NCBI RefSeq assembly: GCF_039541875.1
Contig: NZ_BAABHB010000016.1
Location: 62,001-126,000, forward strand
Direction of reading: 5' to 3'
Length of the DNA: 64,000 nt
Source of the DNA: Nibrella viscosa
GTDB taxonomy: Bacteria; Bacteroidota; Bacteroidia; Cytophagales; Spirosomataceae
Part shown: piece by piece, positions 1-7,680 of the stretch
Layout: the number at the start of each line of letters is the position of its first letter
Numbering within the stretch: the stretch's first letter is position 1
Program-made: the position numbers and the translations under genes
Notes under the pieces: generated by a model
Told to the model about the DNA's origin: nothing
The model's input: the letters and a program-made list of their open reading frames with translations, nothing else
Database searches by the model: none

Positions 1-446
1 AACCGGATAGCTACCTGACTGGGGGTCTGGCTGTTAGTGATGAGGTTATCGAAGCGATTGCGAAGCACGGTAATTGGCGTCAGCAATTCGTGAGAGGCAT
101 ACGCCGTAAAGGCTTTCTCGCATTCAAACCGGACATTCAGCTGGCGCATGAGGTCATTGATGTGTTGGTTGAGCAACTTCAAATCGGTTGTTGTGGTCGG
201 GAGGGGCGAGTAATCGAAGTAACTGGGGTCCTGAATAATCCGGAGTTTGCGACTAATCAGCACGCGGAGCGGGCGGAGCAGGAAATAGGTATACCTCAGG
301 TCAACCAGATAAGCCAGCCCGAGAATAGCCGCTGCTCCGGCAACGTACACCCAGGTAAGCGGAGCCGGCCAGAACCAACCGGCGATTCCCATCCCCAGGA
401 GCCGGATGCCGGTATTATAAAGTGCCAGCTTTGTAGAAAGTCTCAT
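1..446 (-). CDS. Sensor histidine kinase, N-terminal part (cut by window edge)
   Basis: The reverse strand reads openly from an ATG at 446 to the window edge (148 codons). Two hydrophobic segments lie at about residues 14-28 and 33-48, followed by a linker and a phosphoacceptor H-box (FTAYASHELLTPITVLRN) with the predicted phospho-histidine at residue 119. The ATPase domain must lie outside the window. The start overlaps the stop of the response regulator by 4 nt (ATGA), so the two genes are translationally coupled and form a cognate pair. The short loop between membrane segments suggests it senses something in or near the membrane rather than a large periplasmic ligand. The signal is unknown. 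Confidence 0.85.
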   Translation of the reverse strand, partial: MRLSTKLALYNTGIRLLGMGIAGWFWPAPLTWVYVAGAAAILGLAYLVDLRYTYFLLRPLRVLISRKLRIIQDPSYFDYSPLPTTTTDLKLLNQHINDLMRQLNVRFECEKAFTAYASHELLTPITVLRNRFDNLITNSQTPSQVAIR

Positions 447-1129
447 AGTGGTCCGGGTAAATTGATCCGATAACCGATTCCACGTACCGTTTCCAGCCAG
501 TTGACTGGCTCAAACAAGGCCAGCTTCTTCCGCAGGTTCTTAAGATGCACATCGATATAATTCGAGTTTGATTCATCATCCGACAGATTTCCCCAGATGT
601 GTTCGGCCAGTTGCAGGCGGGTAATTACCCGGTTGCGATACAGCAACAGGTAATGTAGCAGATCAAACTCCCGTCTGGTCAGTTCGACTCCTGCTGCGCC
701 GAAGGAGACAAGCCGTCTGAGTGGGTCCAGCACAAAGCCGGCAAAAGCAATAGTCGGGTCACTCAATCCATGCTTCCGGCGGTTGATAGCCAGCATACGC
801 GAGTGGAGTTCCAGCAGCGAGAAAGGCTTGGTCAGGTAGTCATCGGCGCCCAGATTCAACCCTTTCAGTTTATTCCCCAGCTCACCACTAGCGGTAATAA
901 TTAAATAGGAGGTTGTCTGCTGACTGGCTATCGCTTCCTGGAGTAAGTCGAATCCATCATAGTCGGGTAAACCCAGGTCAATCAGCACAAAATCGTAACT
1001 GTTAACGTAAAGCAGTTCAGACGCCAGTTGTCCCGTGTTCGCAATACTGCACACGAAACTTTCCTGGCGCAGAAAGGTAGCCATTTCCATCGCCATTGAG
1101 GGTTCGTCTTCGATAATCAGTACGTTCAT
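443..1129 (-). CDS. OmpR/PhoB-family response regulator
   Basis: A 228-residue two-domain regulator. The receiver domain (about 1-115) has the acidic pocket EDE at 7-9, the phospho-acceptor aspartate at D51 (LIDLGLPDYDGF) and the conserved lysine K101 (YLTKPF). The C-terminal winged helix (about 125-225) has the typical LTRREFDLLHYLL and LAEHIWG segments, so it is a DNA-binding transcription factor. Its stop overlaps the start of the following histidine kinase by 4 nt, and that kinase is the likely phosphodonor. The length is normal for the family. Confidence 0.95.
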   Translation of the reverse strand: MNVLIIEDEPSMAMEMATFLRQESFVCSIANTGQLASELLYVNSYDFVLIDLGLPDYDGFDLLQEAIASQQTTSYLIITASGELGNKLKGLNLGADDYLTKPFSLLELHSRMLAINRRKHGLSDPTIAFAGFVLDPLRRLVSFGAAGVELTRREFDLLHYLLLYRNRVITRLQLAEHIWGNLSDDESNSNYIDVHLKNLRKKLALFEPVNWLETVRGIGYRINLPGPL

Positions 1130-1169
1130 GCTGGCAGTTTAAGGCATTATTATTGAGAGCCGACCGTAA

Positions 1170-1466
1170 TCAGAATCCACTTTTAGCGTGGCTTTGCTTC
1201 AAACGCCTGCGCTTTTGCTCGTGCTGGCTTTCCGTCGATTCTATTTCCTTCAGGTGCCGGCTCATCATCAGGGAAAGTTCTTCACGAACCGTAGCGACTC
1301 CGGAGTCAATCAGCCTAGTTTCCCGTTGCTGGCGATGTTCCAGTACATCCCAGTTTTCGATTTCGGCCTTCAGCAGCGCTTTAAAATGGCTGACGTGTTG
1401 ACGTTTCAGCTTAAGTTGTTCACGGATTCCGGGTAACTCAGGGGTATATCCAAACATGTAAGCCAT
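1170..1466 (-). CDS. Small helical protein of unknown function
   Basis: A 98-residue protein rich in Lys, Arg, Glu and Gln after the first 15 residues, with heptad-like spacing of Leu, Val and Ile, so it is probably a helical bundle or coiled coil. No signal peptide or catalytic motif is visible. It lies upstream of the two-component pair on the same strand, with about 40 bp between. Overlapping opposite-strand frames are Ser/Arg/Cys-rich and look like shadows. I do not recognise the family. Confidence 0.5.
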   Translation of the reverse strand: MAYMFGYTPELPGIREQLKLKRQHVSHFKALLKAEIENWDVLEHRQQRETRLIDSGVATVREELSLMMSRHLKEIESTESQHEQKRRRLKQSHAKSGF

Positions 1467-1539
1467 TGATTTATCGGGTTTTAACCAGTGATAAATGCAC
1501 TAACGTAAGCAGATATAAGTACGGGTGGGTGGTGGTTCG

Positions 1540-1599
1540 AAACGTCCAGTTCAGGCTGGCGTTCAGTACGCTTTGCTCAGGATAAGGTGCACTTTCGTA
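1540..1599 (-). pseudogene. Remnant of an outer-membrane barrel gene (C-terminal strand)
   Basis: The reverse strand encodes VLNASLNWTF, which matches the final barrel strand VLSASLGWTF of the intact gene at 4581-5447; the two 30-nt stretches agree at 25 positions. Here the stop after Phe is lost and no upstream barrel sequence survives. The fragment sits about 20 bp from a 120-bp repeat that also occurs upstream of the intact gene. The arrangement suggests a duplicated locus in which nearly all of one barrel gene was deleted. The match is short, so chance or convergence on a common C-terminal signature is possible. Confidence 0.45.
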
Positions 1600-1619
1600 C
1601 GCTTGTTATGAGACGGGCG

Positions 1620-1739
1620 CAAGTAGGCAGGTGTTTGCCGGTAACGGACTAACGGAGGGGTACTATACTTACTACGAAGAAAGGGAGAAACAAGTTCAGA
1701 TGTCGGTATTAAAAAATGACTACTTGTTCATGCATATGA
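1620..1739. repeat. Dispersed 120-bp repeat, copy 1
   Basis: Near-identical to 5632-5750 in the same orientation, with a long shared core containing GGGGTACTATAC and GAAGAAAGGGAGAAACAAG and only scattered substitutions. It contains no convincing gene. It begins 11 bp from the stop codon of one reverse-strand gene (1750) and lies upstream of the next (start 1466). It could be a shared promoter/leader or a non-autonomous repeat. Confidence 0.8.
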
Positions 1740-1749
1740 ACATAATTGA

Positions 1750-2094
1750 TCAGGACATCCATTTTTCGCTATTACGCTGATGAGTCAGGAGTTCTGCTCG
1801 CGTCCTGAATAAGGTCTTTTGTCCGGGGGCCAATGCCACGTTTATACTAATTCGGGGCATGCCGGCATGATCACCTGACGGTTTAATATCGTAAATGACC
1901 TGGCTCATCACCAGCTCGTAATTTTCTGCGCGGAGCCGGACTGCGGAAGTACTCATCAGGCTGCCATCCAGGATTATCTGCATGATCTCTCCCTGAAAAT
2001 ACGATTGTTGTCCGGCAACTAAGCAGGGTTGATTTACCCAGACTATATCACCAACCAAAAAGGGGACTTCTTGAAATTTGAGGGAAATTTTCAT
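1750..2094 (-). CDS. Hypothetical protein
   Basis: A 114-residue protein with alternating hydrophobic strands and no signal peptide or membrane segment. Its N-terminal half (VGDIVWVNQP, GEIMQIILDG) looks like a small beta-barrel fold of the KOW or Tudor type, but this is only a pattern impression. It is followed directly by repeat copy 1. It belongs to a run of small reverse-strand genes of unknown function that extends to 7013. Function unknown. Confidence 0.55.
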   Translation of the reverse strand: MKISLKFQEVPFLVGDIVWVNQPCLVAGQQSYFQGEIMQIILDGSLMSTSAVRLRAENYELVMSQVIYDIKPSGDHAGMPRISINVALAPGQKTLFRTRAELLTHQRNSEKWMS

Positions 2095-2291
2095 AGTTAT
2101 ACAGGGGAAATGGTTGCGACGAATACGCTGTTCGATATGTGCTTGTACCCGAAAGTTTGTTGCAGTCCACCTATAAAGCTAACACGTCAACATGAAGATT
2201 ACATGAGGTTTTGCCCCCGGAGTAAATAAGCGTCTCTTCACCGAATAAACTAAAAGGGATTTGTACCCCCTGTCGTTTCGCCTGATTGGTT

Positions 2292-2762
2292 TCAGGCAGA
2301 CTCAGCCTCCTGTAAAGACCGGTGAATATGGCGGTGGAGATAGATCCGCTGATCATCTAAAAAGAAAGCCAACTCTCCGGTATGGTTACAAGTAAAAAAA
2401 TAACCATTGGCAAAATAACCCGAACCTGCATCAGCGTAACAATTCAACCGGCTGCTCAGGTGCCGGTCGGGGGCTTCAGCCGCCGATGCCGGCATACATC
2501 GGCGAAACCAGCTAACCAGCGACGTTATATCCTGAACTTTCCCATGCACGCCCACCTCGTCGGTGAAGTCAATGCGATGGCCCATCTGCTCGGCATGGTT
2601 CAGTAAACCGTCTAACAAAATGATTGCCTCGCAGAAAGCCGGTTTCCAGGAGGTATCTTCTGGGGTTGACTGATCAAATACTGGCGACTCCAGAATCTGG
2701 TGGAGACGTTGCCCGTCGTAAGCAAGCTGGGCTTGAGCGGAGGAAGCAAGTAAGGGTTTCAT
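2292..2762 (-). CDS. Hypothetical protein, coupled to the gene before it
   Basis: A 156-residue protein. The first half is helical; the second half has several Cys and aromatic residues and ends in a histidine-rich stretch (YLHRHIHRSL). Its ATG follows immediately after the TAA stop of the upstream gene (stop 2765-2763, start 2762), so the two are almost certainly co-translated. No family is recognised. Confidence 0.6.
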   Translation of the reverse strand: MKPLLASSAQAQLAYDGQRLHQILESPVFDQSTPEDTSWKPAFCEAIILLDGLLNHAEQMGHRIDFTDEVGVHGKVQDITSLVSWFRRCMPASAAEAPDRHLSSRLNCYADAGSGYFANGYFFTCNHTGELAFFLDDQRIYLHRHIHRSLQEAESA

Positions 2763-3254
2763 TTAGTTTTTGGTTAGTTCGTACGGCCAAACGCCGGATA
2801 GCAGTGCGTGGGGCGAGGGCTCGAACGAGGTGTCCAGCATGCTGCCGTGAAAGGCATCAAGTCCTCTGATTTCCTGTGTTGAATCAACCAGGTCTCCCGT
2901 TTTCAGGAACACATCCGTCAATTTTCCATTTAGGTGTTGCACCAGTTTTAGATATAGCTGAGCGTTGGTAATGATCCGCCGCTTGAATTCTTCGCCTTCC
3001 AATCCTGCATTCTGGATGATCATTACCGGCTTACCGCCAAACCAGACCGAAGCCAGGCGCCACAGGTAGTGGTTATAAAAAAAGTGGTCTTTGTAATACC
3101 GGATGAGCACTTTTTTACCTCCCGCCGTAGGGGTCGGCTCCTGTTCCGGAAACGTAGTCACCTCCGGAATATGATTGTAAGTACAGCCGGTCAGTACCCG
3201 CAGATCGTTATCTTCCCGTTCGGGAGTCCGGTTATACAAGTCCTGTGGTGTCAT
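2763..3254 (-). CDS. Hypothetical protein, first of a coupled pair
   Basis: I place the start at the ATG at 3254 (163 residues) because a GGAGG-type site lies about 13 nt upstream; a longer frame begins at 3287. The protein is basic and aromatic in the middle (RYYKDHFFYNHYLWRLASVWFGG is its central block) with a helical second half. No catalytic motif or signal sequence is seen. It abuts the next gene without a gap and overlaps the end of the preceding 83-residue frame by 23 nt. Function unknown. Confidence 0.6.
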   Translation of the reverse strand: MTPQDLYNRTPEREDNDLRVLTGCTYNHIPEVTTFPEQEPTPTAGGKKVLIRYYKDHFFYNHYLWRLASVWFGGKPVMIIQNAGLEGEEFKRRIITNAQLYLKLVQHLNGKLTDVFLKTGDLVDSTQEIRGLDAFHGSMLDTSFEPSPHALLSGVWPYELTKN

Positions 3255-3483
3255 CCTGATCGGTCCTCCCAAACCGGTATGGGGCAAACGGTTGATCGAT
3301 CAGTACGGGTGTTAACCCATTCGCTGCTACACGCCGGTCACAAACCCCGGCGGCTCCCGGACCCACCCGGCTAAGCGGCTCGTAGATTGACTGATTACTC
3401 TCGATAACGGGCTGAAACGCCCGAACCAGTTGACTAATTAGCTCAATTAGTGAAAAGATCATTGTTACAAGTGGTTTAAACAT
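3232..3483 (-). CDS. Small protein with hydrophobic N-terminus, unknown
   Basis: An 83-residue frame whose first about 22 residues are hydrophobic and may form a membrane helix. The rest is unstructured-looking, rich in Gly, Pro and Arg. It overlaps the next gene by 23 nt, so it may be the leading gene of a three-gene operon (3483 to 2292). Composition in the second half is less protein-like, so the frame may be spurious or partly decayed. Confidence 0.35.
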   Translation of the reverse strand: MFKPLVTMIFSLIELISQLVRAFQPVIESNQSIYEPLSRVGPGAAGVCDRRVAANGLTPVLIDQPFAPYRFGRTDQDDTTGLV

Positions 3484-3554
3484 AAAATTTCATTCACCAG
3501 GTGTCGGACCCGACAGGCTGCATCAGGTAATTACCAATAAAATCATTACCGAAG

Positions 3555-4463
3555 TCAGGCCAGTTCAGCAACCCGGCTGTTCCGGCGTCCTTCAGCGGCC
3601 TCGGTCTTGACATGAACAGGCACCAGGCCGGCCATTTCGCCGATGACATTGATCAGCTCCGATCCGGAAGGAATCACTATTTTCGTATTCGTGCTCAGAG
3701 CGTTCTCCAGGGCTTCGAGTTTTCGTAGCAGTTGGGCATTACCGGTAAAGTATTCGTCGGCAGCCACATTGACCAGTTTAATGGCTTCCGCTTCTCCTTC
3801 GGCATGCAGAACTTTTGCCCGCTTAAACCCTTCGGCTTCTTTGATTTTTGCCCGTTTTACGCCATCCGCCACCGTTTCGGCGGCTGTAGCGTAATCGATA
3901 GCCGCAATTTTCTCATTTTCGGCTTTCACCACTTTATTCATGGTGTCCTGCACATCTTTAGGAGGATCAATTTCCTTCAGCTCGGTTCGTATGATAATAA
4001 TACCCCAGTTGGCCGTCTCGTTTTTGAGGGTATTGTGTAATTCAGCGTTCATTTTACCCCGCTCGCTGTTGGCCGAGCGTAACGTTAGCGTTCCAATGAT
4101 GTTCCTCAGGGTGCTACGGGCCAGATTGACAATCTGAATTTTGTAATCATTGACGTTGTATAAGGAGCTCTTTACACTCTCCTCGGTTTCAATGACTCTG
4201 AAATAGACCTGGGCATCTACCCGGGCATTCAGGTTATCGTTGGTGATAATTTCCTGAGGCTGGGCATCAACCATCTGTTCGGTCGTATTCACCTTATACA
4301 TTTTGTCGATAAAAGGAATGATCCAGTGAAAGCCCGGACTCGCAAATTTGTTGTATTTGCCAAGCCGCTCAATTAAGCCCCGATGCGTGGGACGCACTAT
4401 TTTAACGCCCGCCAGAAAAAGCCCTATCAGGATGATCAGAAGCAGTATCCATGTCGTTTCCAT
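3555..4463 (-). CDS. SPFH/band-7 membrane protein (slipin/paraslipin type)
   Basis: 302 residues: one N-terminal membrane helix (about 4-20), then a band-7 domain (about 22-190) with the family hallmarks RPTHRGLIERLGKY and PGFHWIIPFIDK, and a long charged helical region (about 185-225) followed by a hydrophobic C-terminus. Slipins oligomerise on the membrane and are linked to membrane microdomains and protease regulation. Many family members sit beside an NfeD gene; none is visible here. Family assignment is firm; the partner is unknown. Confidence 0.92.
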   Translation of the reverse strand: METTWILLLIILIGLFLAGVKIVRPTHRGLIERLGKYNKFASPGFHWIIPFIDKMYKVNTTEQMVDAQPQEIITNDNLNARVDAQVYFRVIETEESVKSSLYNVNDYKIQIVNLARSTLRNIIGTLTLRSANSERGKMNAELHNTLKNETANWGIIIIRTELKEIDPPKDVQDTMNKVVKAENEKIAAIDYATAAETVADGVKRAKIKEAEGFKRAKVLHAEGEAEAIKLVNVAADEYFTGNAQLLRKLEALENALSTNTKIVIPSGSELINVIGEMAGLVPVHVKTEAAEGRRNSRVAELA

Positions 4464-4532
4464 TGTTCTTGCCGTTAAAGGATTACTAAATAGCCGTGAA
4501 CTTGATGGGTCAGGGCAGAAGGTTTGGCGAAT

Positions 4533-4554
4533 ACCCCTCTACGAATAAAGGGGT
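4533..4554 (-). terminator. Weak hairpin after the barrel gene
   Basis: A 6-bp stem (ACCCCT ... AGGGGT) with a 10-nt loop, downstream of the stop at 4581 on the reverse strand. There is no clear U-tract, so this is a weak terminator candidate. A similar motif occurs at 6636-6650. Confidence 0.3.
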
Positions 4555-4580
4555 TCTACCGGTTGGTATGTCGATACCGT

Positions 4581-5447
4581 TTAAAAGGTCCAGCCCAGGC
4601 TGGCGCTCAGCACCCGTCGCTGCGAACCTGCAAACCCGATGGCGTTCACCGCCTGAACCGCATTGTCGAAACCGTGGTGGTAGGTCAGGTTCAGCAACAC
4701 CGGCCCCATATCGAAGCCTAACTGCGCCAGTCCGTTGAAGGTACCACTCTTGATCTCCGATTTATTCAGGTTAAAGGAGCCGCTGTTGGCGCTGATCCGG
4801 TTGGCATATTCCAGACCCGCCTGCAACCGCACGGCGGAGATACCCCGCAGGGATTGAACCAGTTTGTAGCCAATATAGACCGGTACCTGTACGTAGTGGA
4901 TGTTAATCTGATCCTGAATGGCACTGACCGAAGTGCCGTCACCTGCCCGGAAATAATTGGCACTTGAGGCAAAGTACTCGGCACCAAGTTGCCCGTAAAG
5001 CCTTCCCCCAGCACGAACCAGAAAGCCAGCCTGATACCCCAGCCGACCTGTTAATTGGTTGCCACGCGCATTTTCTCCCTGAAATCGGGTGGTGTTCAGG
5101 CCGGCATAGATGCCGTAGGCAACGTTTTTATAATCTCTGGTCTTCTGCTCCCGGCTGGCAGGCTGGGCAGACGTGGCCGGAGCGCTATCATCGGTGCGGG
5201 GGGCAGGCATTGTGGCGATGGGTGCCTGCGTGGCAGTGCGAACCGCGTCATTCGTATGGTTCACCATCGGGGCCGTTTCAGTCGTTCTGCCGGTTCCCGG
5301 CAGGGTGTCGCCAGCCAGGGCAGTACGGCTGCTTTTCAGGGTATCCGTCGGGAACGTCTGAATATTGCCGATAGAAGGCGTTGTCTGGCCCCGGGCCAGG
5401 CCGGTACTCAGCAGACAGGCTGCTAATAAGGCAAGATGAGCTTTCAT
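4581..5447 (-). CDS. Outer-membrane beta-barrel protein (PorT-like)
   Basis: 288 residues with a signal peptide (cleavage near LARGQ, about residue 20), then a low-complexity Thr/Pro/Ala linker (about 22-105) and a barrel domain (about 110-288) of alternating strands ending in LSASLGWTF, a typical C-terminal outer-membrane signature. The spacer suggests a surface or periplasmic extension before the barrel. The ligand is unknown. Repeat copy 2 lies 185 bp upstream of the start. A degenerate fragment of the same C-terminus is at 1540-1599. Confidence 0.85.
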   Translation of the reverse strand: MKAHLALLAACLLSTGLARGQTTPSIGNIQTFPTDTLKSSRTALAGDTLPGTGRTTETAPMVNHTNDAVRTATQAPIATMPAPRTDDSAPATSAQPASREQKTRDYKNVAYGIYAGLNTTRFQGENARGNQLTGRLGYQAGFLVRAGGRLYGQLGAEYFASSANYFRAGDGTSVSAIQDQINIHYVQVPVYIGYKLVQSLRGISAVRLQAGLEYANRISANSGSFNLNKSEIKSGTFNGLAQLGFDMGPVLLNLTYHHGFDNAVQAVNAIGFAGSQRRVLSASLGWTF

Positions 5448-5631
5448 AAGCTTTTAAAAAATGAATGGATTGGATAAAACAGAAAAGAAAGTGCGGAGAT
5501 AAAGCCAGGGTGGAAAGGCTAGGCAGTTTACCGGGATTGTGGTTTCCTCACGTAAAGTCAATTTGCTTGCCCGATACGCAAATCAGGCTAAAATTGACGG
5601 GGTGCATCCTCTAACGAATAGTCGGCCGGCC

Positions 5632-5750
5632 CAAGTAGGCAGATGTTTGCCGGTAACAGACTAACAGAGGGGTACTATACCTACTACGAAGAAAGGGAGA
5701 AACAAGTTCAGTGGCCGGCATTAAAAATGACGGCTTGTTGATACATATGA
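5632..5750. repeat. Dispersed 120-bp repeat, copy 2
   Basis: Same element and orientation as 1620-1739, differing by scattered substitutions. It fills much of the 335-bp gap between the barrel gene (start 5447) and the 70-residue gene (stop 5783). As in copy 1, it lies downstream of one reverse-strand gene and upstream of another. The rest of the gap shows nothing I can name. Confidence 0.8.
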
Positions 5751-5782
5751 GGGGTGTATACCAGAAGATCGCTTTGCACGTC

Positions 5783-5995
5783 CTAAACTAATCCGGTAAT
5801 GGTATACACCCCTTCGTCTATATTGACTTTTAAGCTCTTGCCGATCCATTGATGGAGGTCGATGCCCGGCGTATTATCGGCATCAGCGCTGACCCCTTTG
5901 CCGAGGATCACATTCTCCCCCCAGAACCTGACGGGAACCCGGCAGATAAACTCATCGGCTGTCCGGGTAAATAAATAATCAAAAATGATAGTCAT
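5783..5995 (-). CDS. Small hypothetical protein
   Basis: A 70-residue protein with strand-like alternation and an acidic middle section (VSADADNTPGIDLHQWIG). No signal or membrane segment. It is third in a likely mini-operon with the 125- and 29-residue frames. Function unknown. Confidence 0.5.
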   Translation of the reverse strand: MTIIFDYLFTRTADEFICRVPVRFWGENVILGKGVSADADNTPGIDLHQWIGKSLKVNIDEGVYTITGLV

Positions 5996-6016
5996 AGCCG
6001 CGTTGGTTTAAGGTGG

Positions 6017-6106
6017 TTACCCGTTGACTTCGCCAAATACCCGATTGTTCCGGAGCCGGTGAGGGGTAATTAACTCACCCATGGCCCATTTCAGTAGCTT
6101 TTTCAT
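6017..6106 (-). CDS. 29-residue peptide frame, coupled by ATGA overlap
   Basis: A short frame beginning MKKLLKWAMGELITP. Its start codon overlaps the stop of the 125-residue gene in an ATGA arrangement, and it ends 21 bp before the 70-residue gene. The overlap is the main support; length and composition alone would not justify it. It could be a coupled leader peptide or chance. Confidence 0.3.
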   Translation of the reverse strand: MKKLLKWAMGELITPHRLRNNRVFGEVNG

Positions 6107-6480
6107 ACAGAAACAAAAGAAGCTGATTGCCAGGTCAGCCGGTAGGTATAAAGGCTGGCAGGAGAACGTACATACAGACCGGCCAATGGCTTTTCTGCTG
6201 TTGTAAAGAAGGGGACAAGTGCTGCCCACTGTTCTTCTCTGGCTAAAAAGATGTCGACGGCCTGCATCGAATCGTGGAAAAAAGCGGGCTGGGGTCTTTG
6301 GACAGGCAGAGCTGCAATTCGATAGGATTGGGGCGGGCTCTCCGGTTCAGCTTTACTGAGGATAAATCGCTGTCCGTAGTGGAAGCCCACTAGCGAACCG
6401 ACGCTTACCTGATGCAATAAAGAATGGAAGTGTTGGCGACCGGGATCGTCATAGGCAAAGAAATGGATGGAGATAGACAT
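6103..6480 (-). CDS. Hypothetical protein
   Basis: A 125-residue protein beginning MSISIHFFAYDDPGRQHFHS, rich in aromatics and His, with no membrane helix or signal peptide. It appears to lead a short operon (125-, 29- and 70-residue frames). A hairpin at 6636-6650 separates it from the upstream frameshifted gene. No family is recognised. Confidence 0.5.
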   Translation of the reverse strand: MSISIHFFAYDDPGRQHFHSLLHQVSVGSLVGFHYGQRFILSKAEPESPPQSYRIAALPVQRPQPAFFHDSMQAVDIFLAREEQWAALVPFFTTAEKPLAGLYVRSPASLYTYRLTWQSASFVSV

Positions 6481-6635
6481 GACAAAACGTGTTTAGACGA
6501 AACGAACAGGCAGGGCCTGCATGAAAATCCTGCGGCTGGGGCTGGAAGAAGGCTACTGAGGAACCCGGTACATAAGTAAACTCCTCGACGACGAACCGGT
6601 GTTGGTCTCAATCCAAACGAAGCTATACCTCTATA

Positions 6636-6650
6636 ACCCCATTCAGGGGT
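6636..6650 (-). terminator. Short hairpin between small genes
   Basis: ACCCC and GGGGT arms around a 5-nt loop, on the reverse strand downstream of the frameshifted gene at 6713-7013. It resembles the hairpin at 4533-4554. A weak terminator candidate. Confidence 0.3.
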
Positions 6651-6712
6651 ATTAGTTTAATACGTAAGCGAAAAGCCAGTTCTGTCTGCCCTATACGACC
6701 GGTACGCCTGTG

Positions 6713-7013
6713 TTATCTGGCAGTCAGATACTCCATCACGGATTGGCTGTCGGAAAAGTAAAGGCGCCCGGCAGCGTTGCTATGATTTAGGAGATTGGCT
6801 TCGTAGCTGTCGACATACCCGATAGACACATCAAACGCAAGCGGGCTGCGTTCAAAAACAGGCTTAAGATCGTTGGCCCGCCGGAAATGAAGGTGAAAAC
6901 TTGTTGACCCGTCGTGGTAGTTGATCAGGGTCCCAAAATTGGAAAGGACGTAAACTTTTGGTCGGCGTGATGTAGTCCTGTATTTTGCGGAGCTTTCTGG
7001 CTAATTGATCCAT
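6713..7013 (-). pseudogene. Frameshifted small gene (about 99 residues if repaired)
   Basis: The reverse strand opens at an ATG (7013) with MDQLARKLRKIQDYITPT, then good coding sequence continues in the next frame (KVYVLSNFGTLINYHDG) to a stop at 6713. The switch falls on a four-A run (TTTT at 6956-6959 on the plus strand). Removing one A joins the halves into one 99-residue frame, and the 301-nt span fits 100 codons plus one extra base. This may be a true mutation, slippage at the A-run, or a base-call error. The product is unrecognised. Confidence 0.6.
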
Positions 7014-7033
7014 GGTATAAGAAGCTGTTTGAG

Positions 7034-7649
7034 TTAAGTGCCTGCTCGTTTGATAGTGCGTCTGATAGGAGCCATCCAGATAAAGCTTTGCGCCGATAGG
7101 ATCGTGCGCTCATAATCTTTGGATAAACGTCAATTGTTACCTAGCCAATTTATAGTGCGCTCCTCAATCCAGTGCTTTGCCATCAGCTACATTGACAGGC
7201 TTGCCATCAGTCCACAATACAGGACCCATTGTGTTGACTAACACTAAACGCTTTTTTTATTGACTTACCCCATCAAAGCCAAGCTGCTGGGTAGCCGTTG
7301 CGGTGTTTTTTACATTATGGCTGTCAATAACAGCCACCGTAGGTAGGGGCTTTTTGTCTGTCTTTTGGCGGTGCAGCATGGTTAACTCATTAGCGATCAG
7401 CAGCCAGGTGTTGTCTTTGCTCCACTTGCAAAAGTACCAATCGTATTGTCTGCCGGGGGAAAAGCCTTCGGGCAAATCCCGCCAGACAATGTTGTTTTTA
7501 GTCAGGGTTTGTGAGTAAATGGTAAGTACCCACTCGCAAAAAATTGTCATTCTGCCCGGACCTTTCCCCATTTCCCGGTATTCATGCCTATAAACCCCGA
7601 TGTAACCGAATAGTAAAAGGCTTACTTGCTGTGTTGGTTTTTGGCGCAT
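7034..7649 (-). pseudogene. Decayed IS5-type DDE transposase
   Basis: The N-terminal part is open from 7649 to 7257 and carries IS5-family landmarks: IVWRDLPEGF, YDWYFCKWSKDNTW and AVIDSHNVKNT (first catalytic Asp), then GFDG, where it stops. The C-terminal part is found at about 7160-7034 in another frame: IEERTINWLG followed by an in-frame TGA and RLSKDYERTI, matching the usual transposase C-terminus (ERTFAWL..RRLSKDYE). Most of the catalytic core between them is deleted. I could not identify terminal inverted repeats. Confidence 0.75.
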
Positions 7650-7680
7650 GGGTACGTATTTTCCCTGAAAGAATGTCCGT

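Noticed and set aside
3555..4463. SPFH-NfeD operon
   Set aside because: No NfeD-like gene is adjacent on either side.
6925..7113. A 62-codon reverse frame across the transposase remnant and the frameshifted gene
   Set aside because: Neither neighbour uses this frame; both homologous readings lie in other frames.
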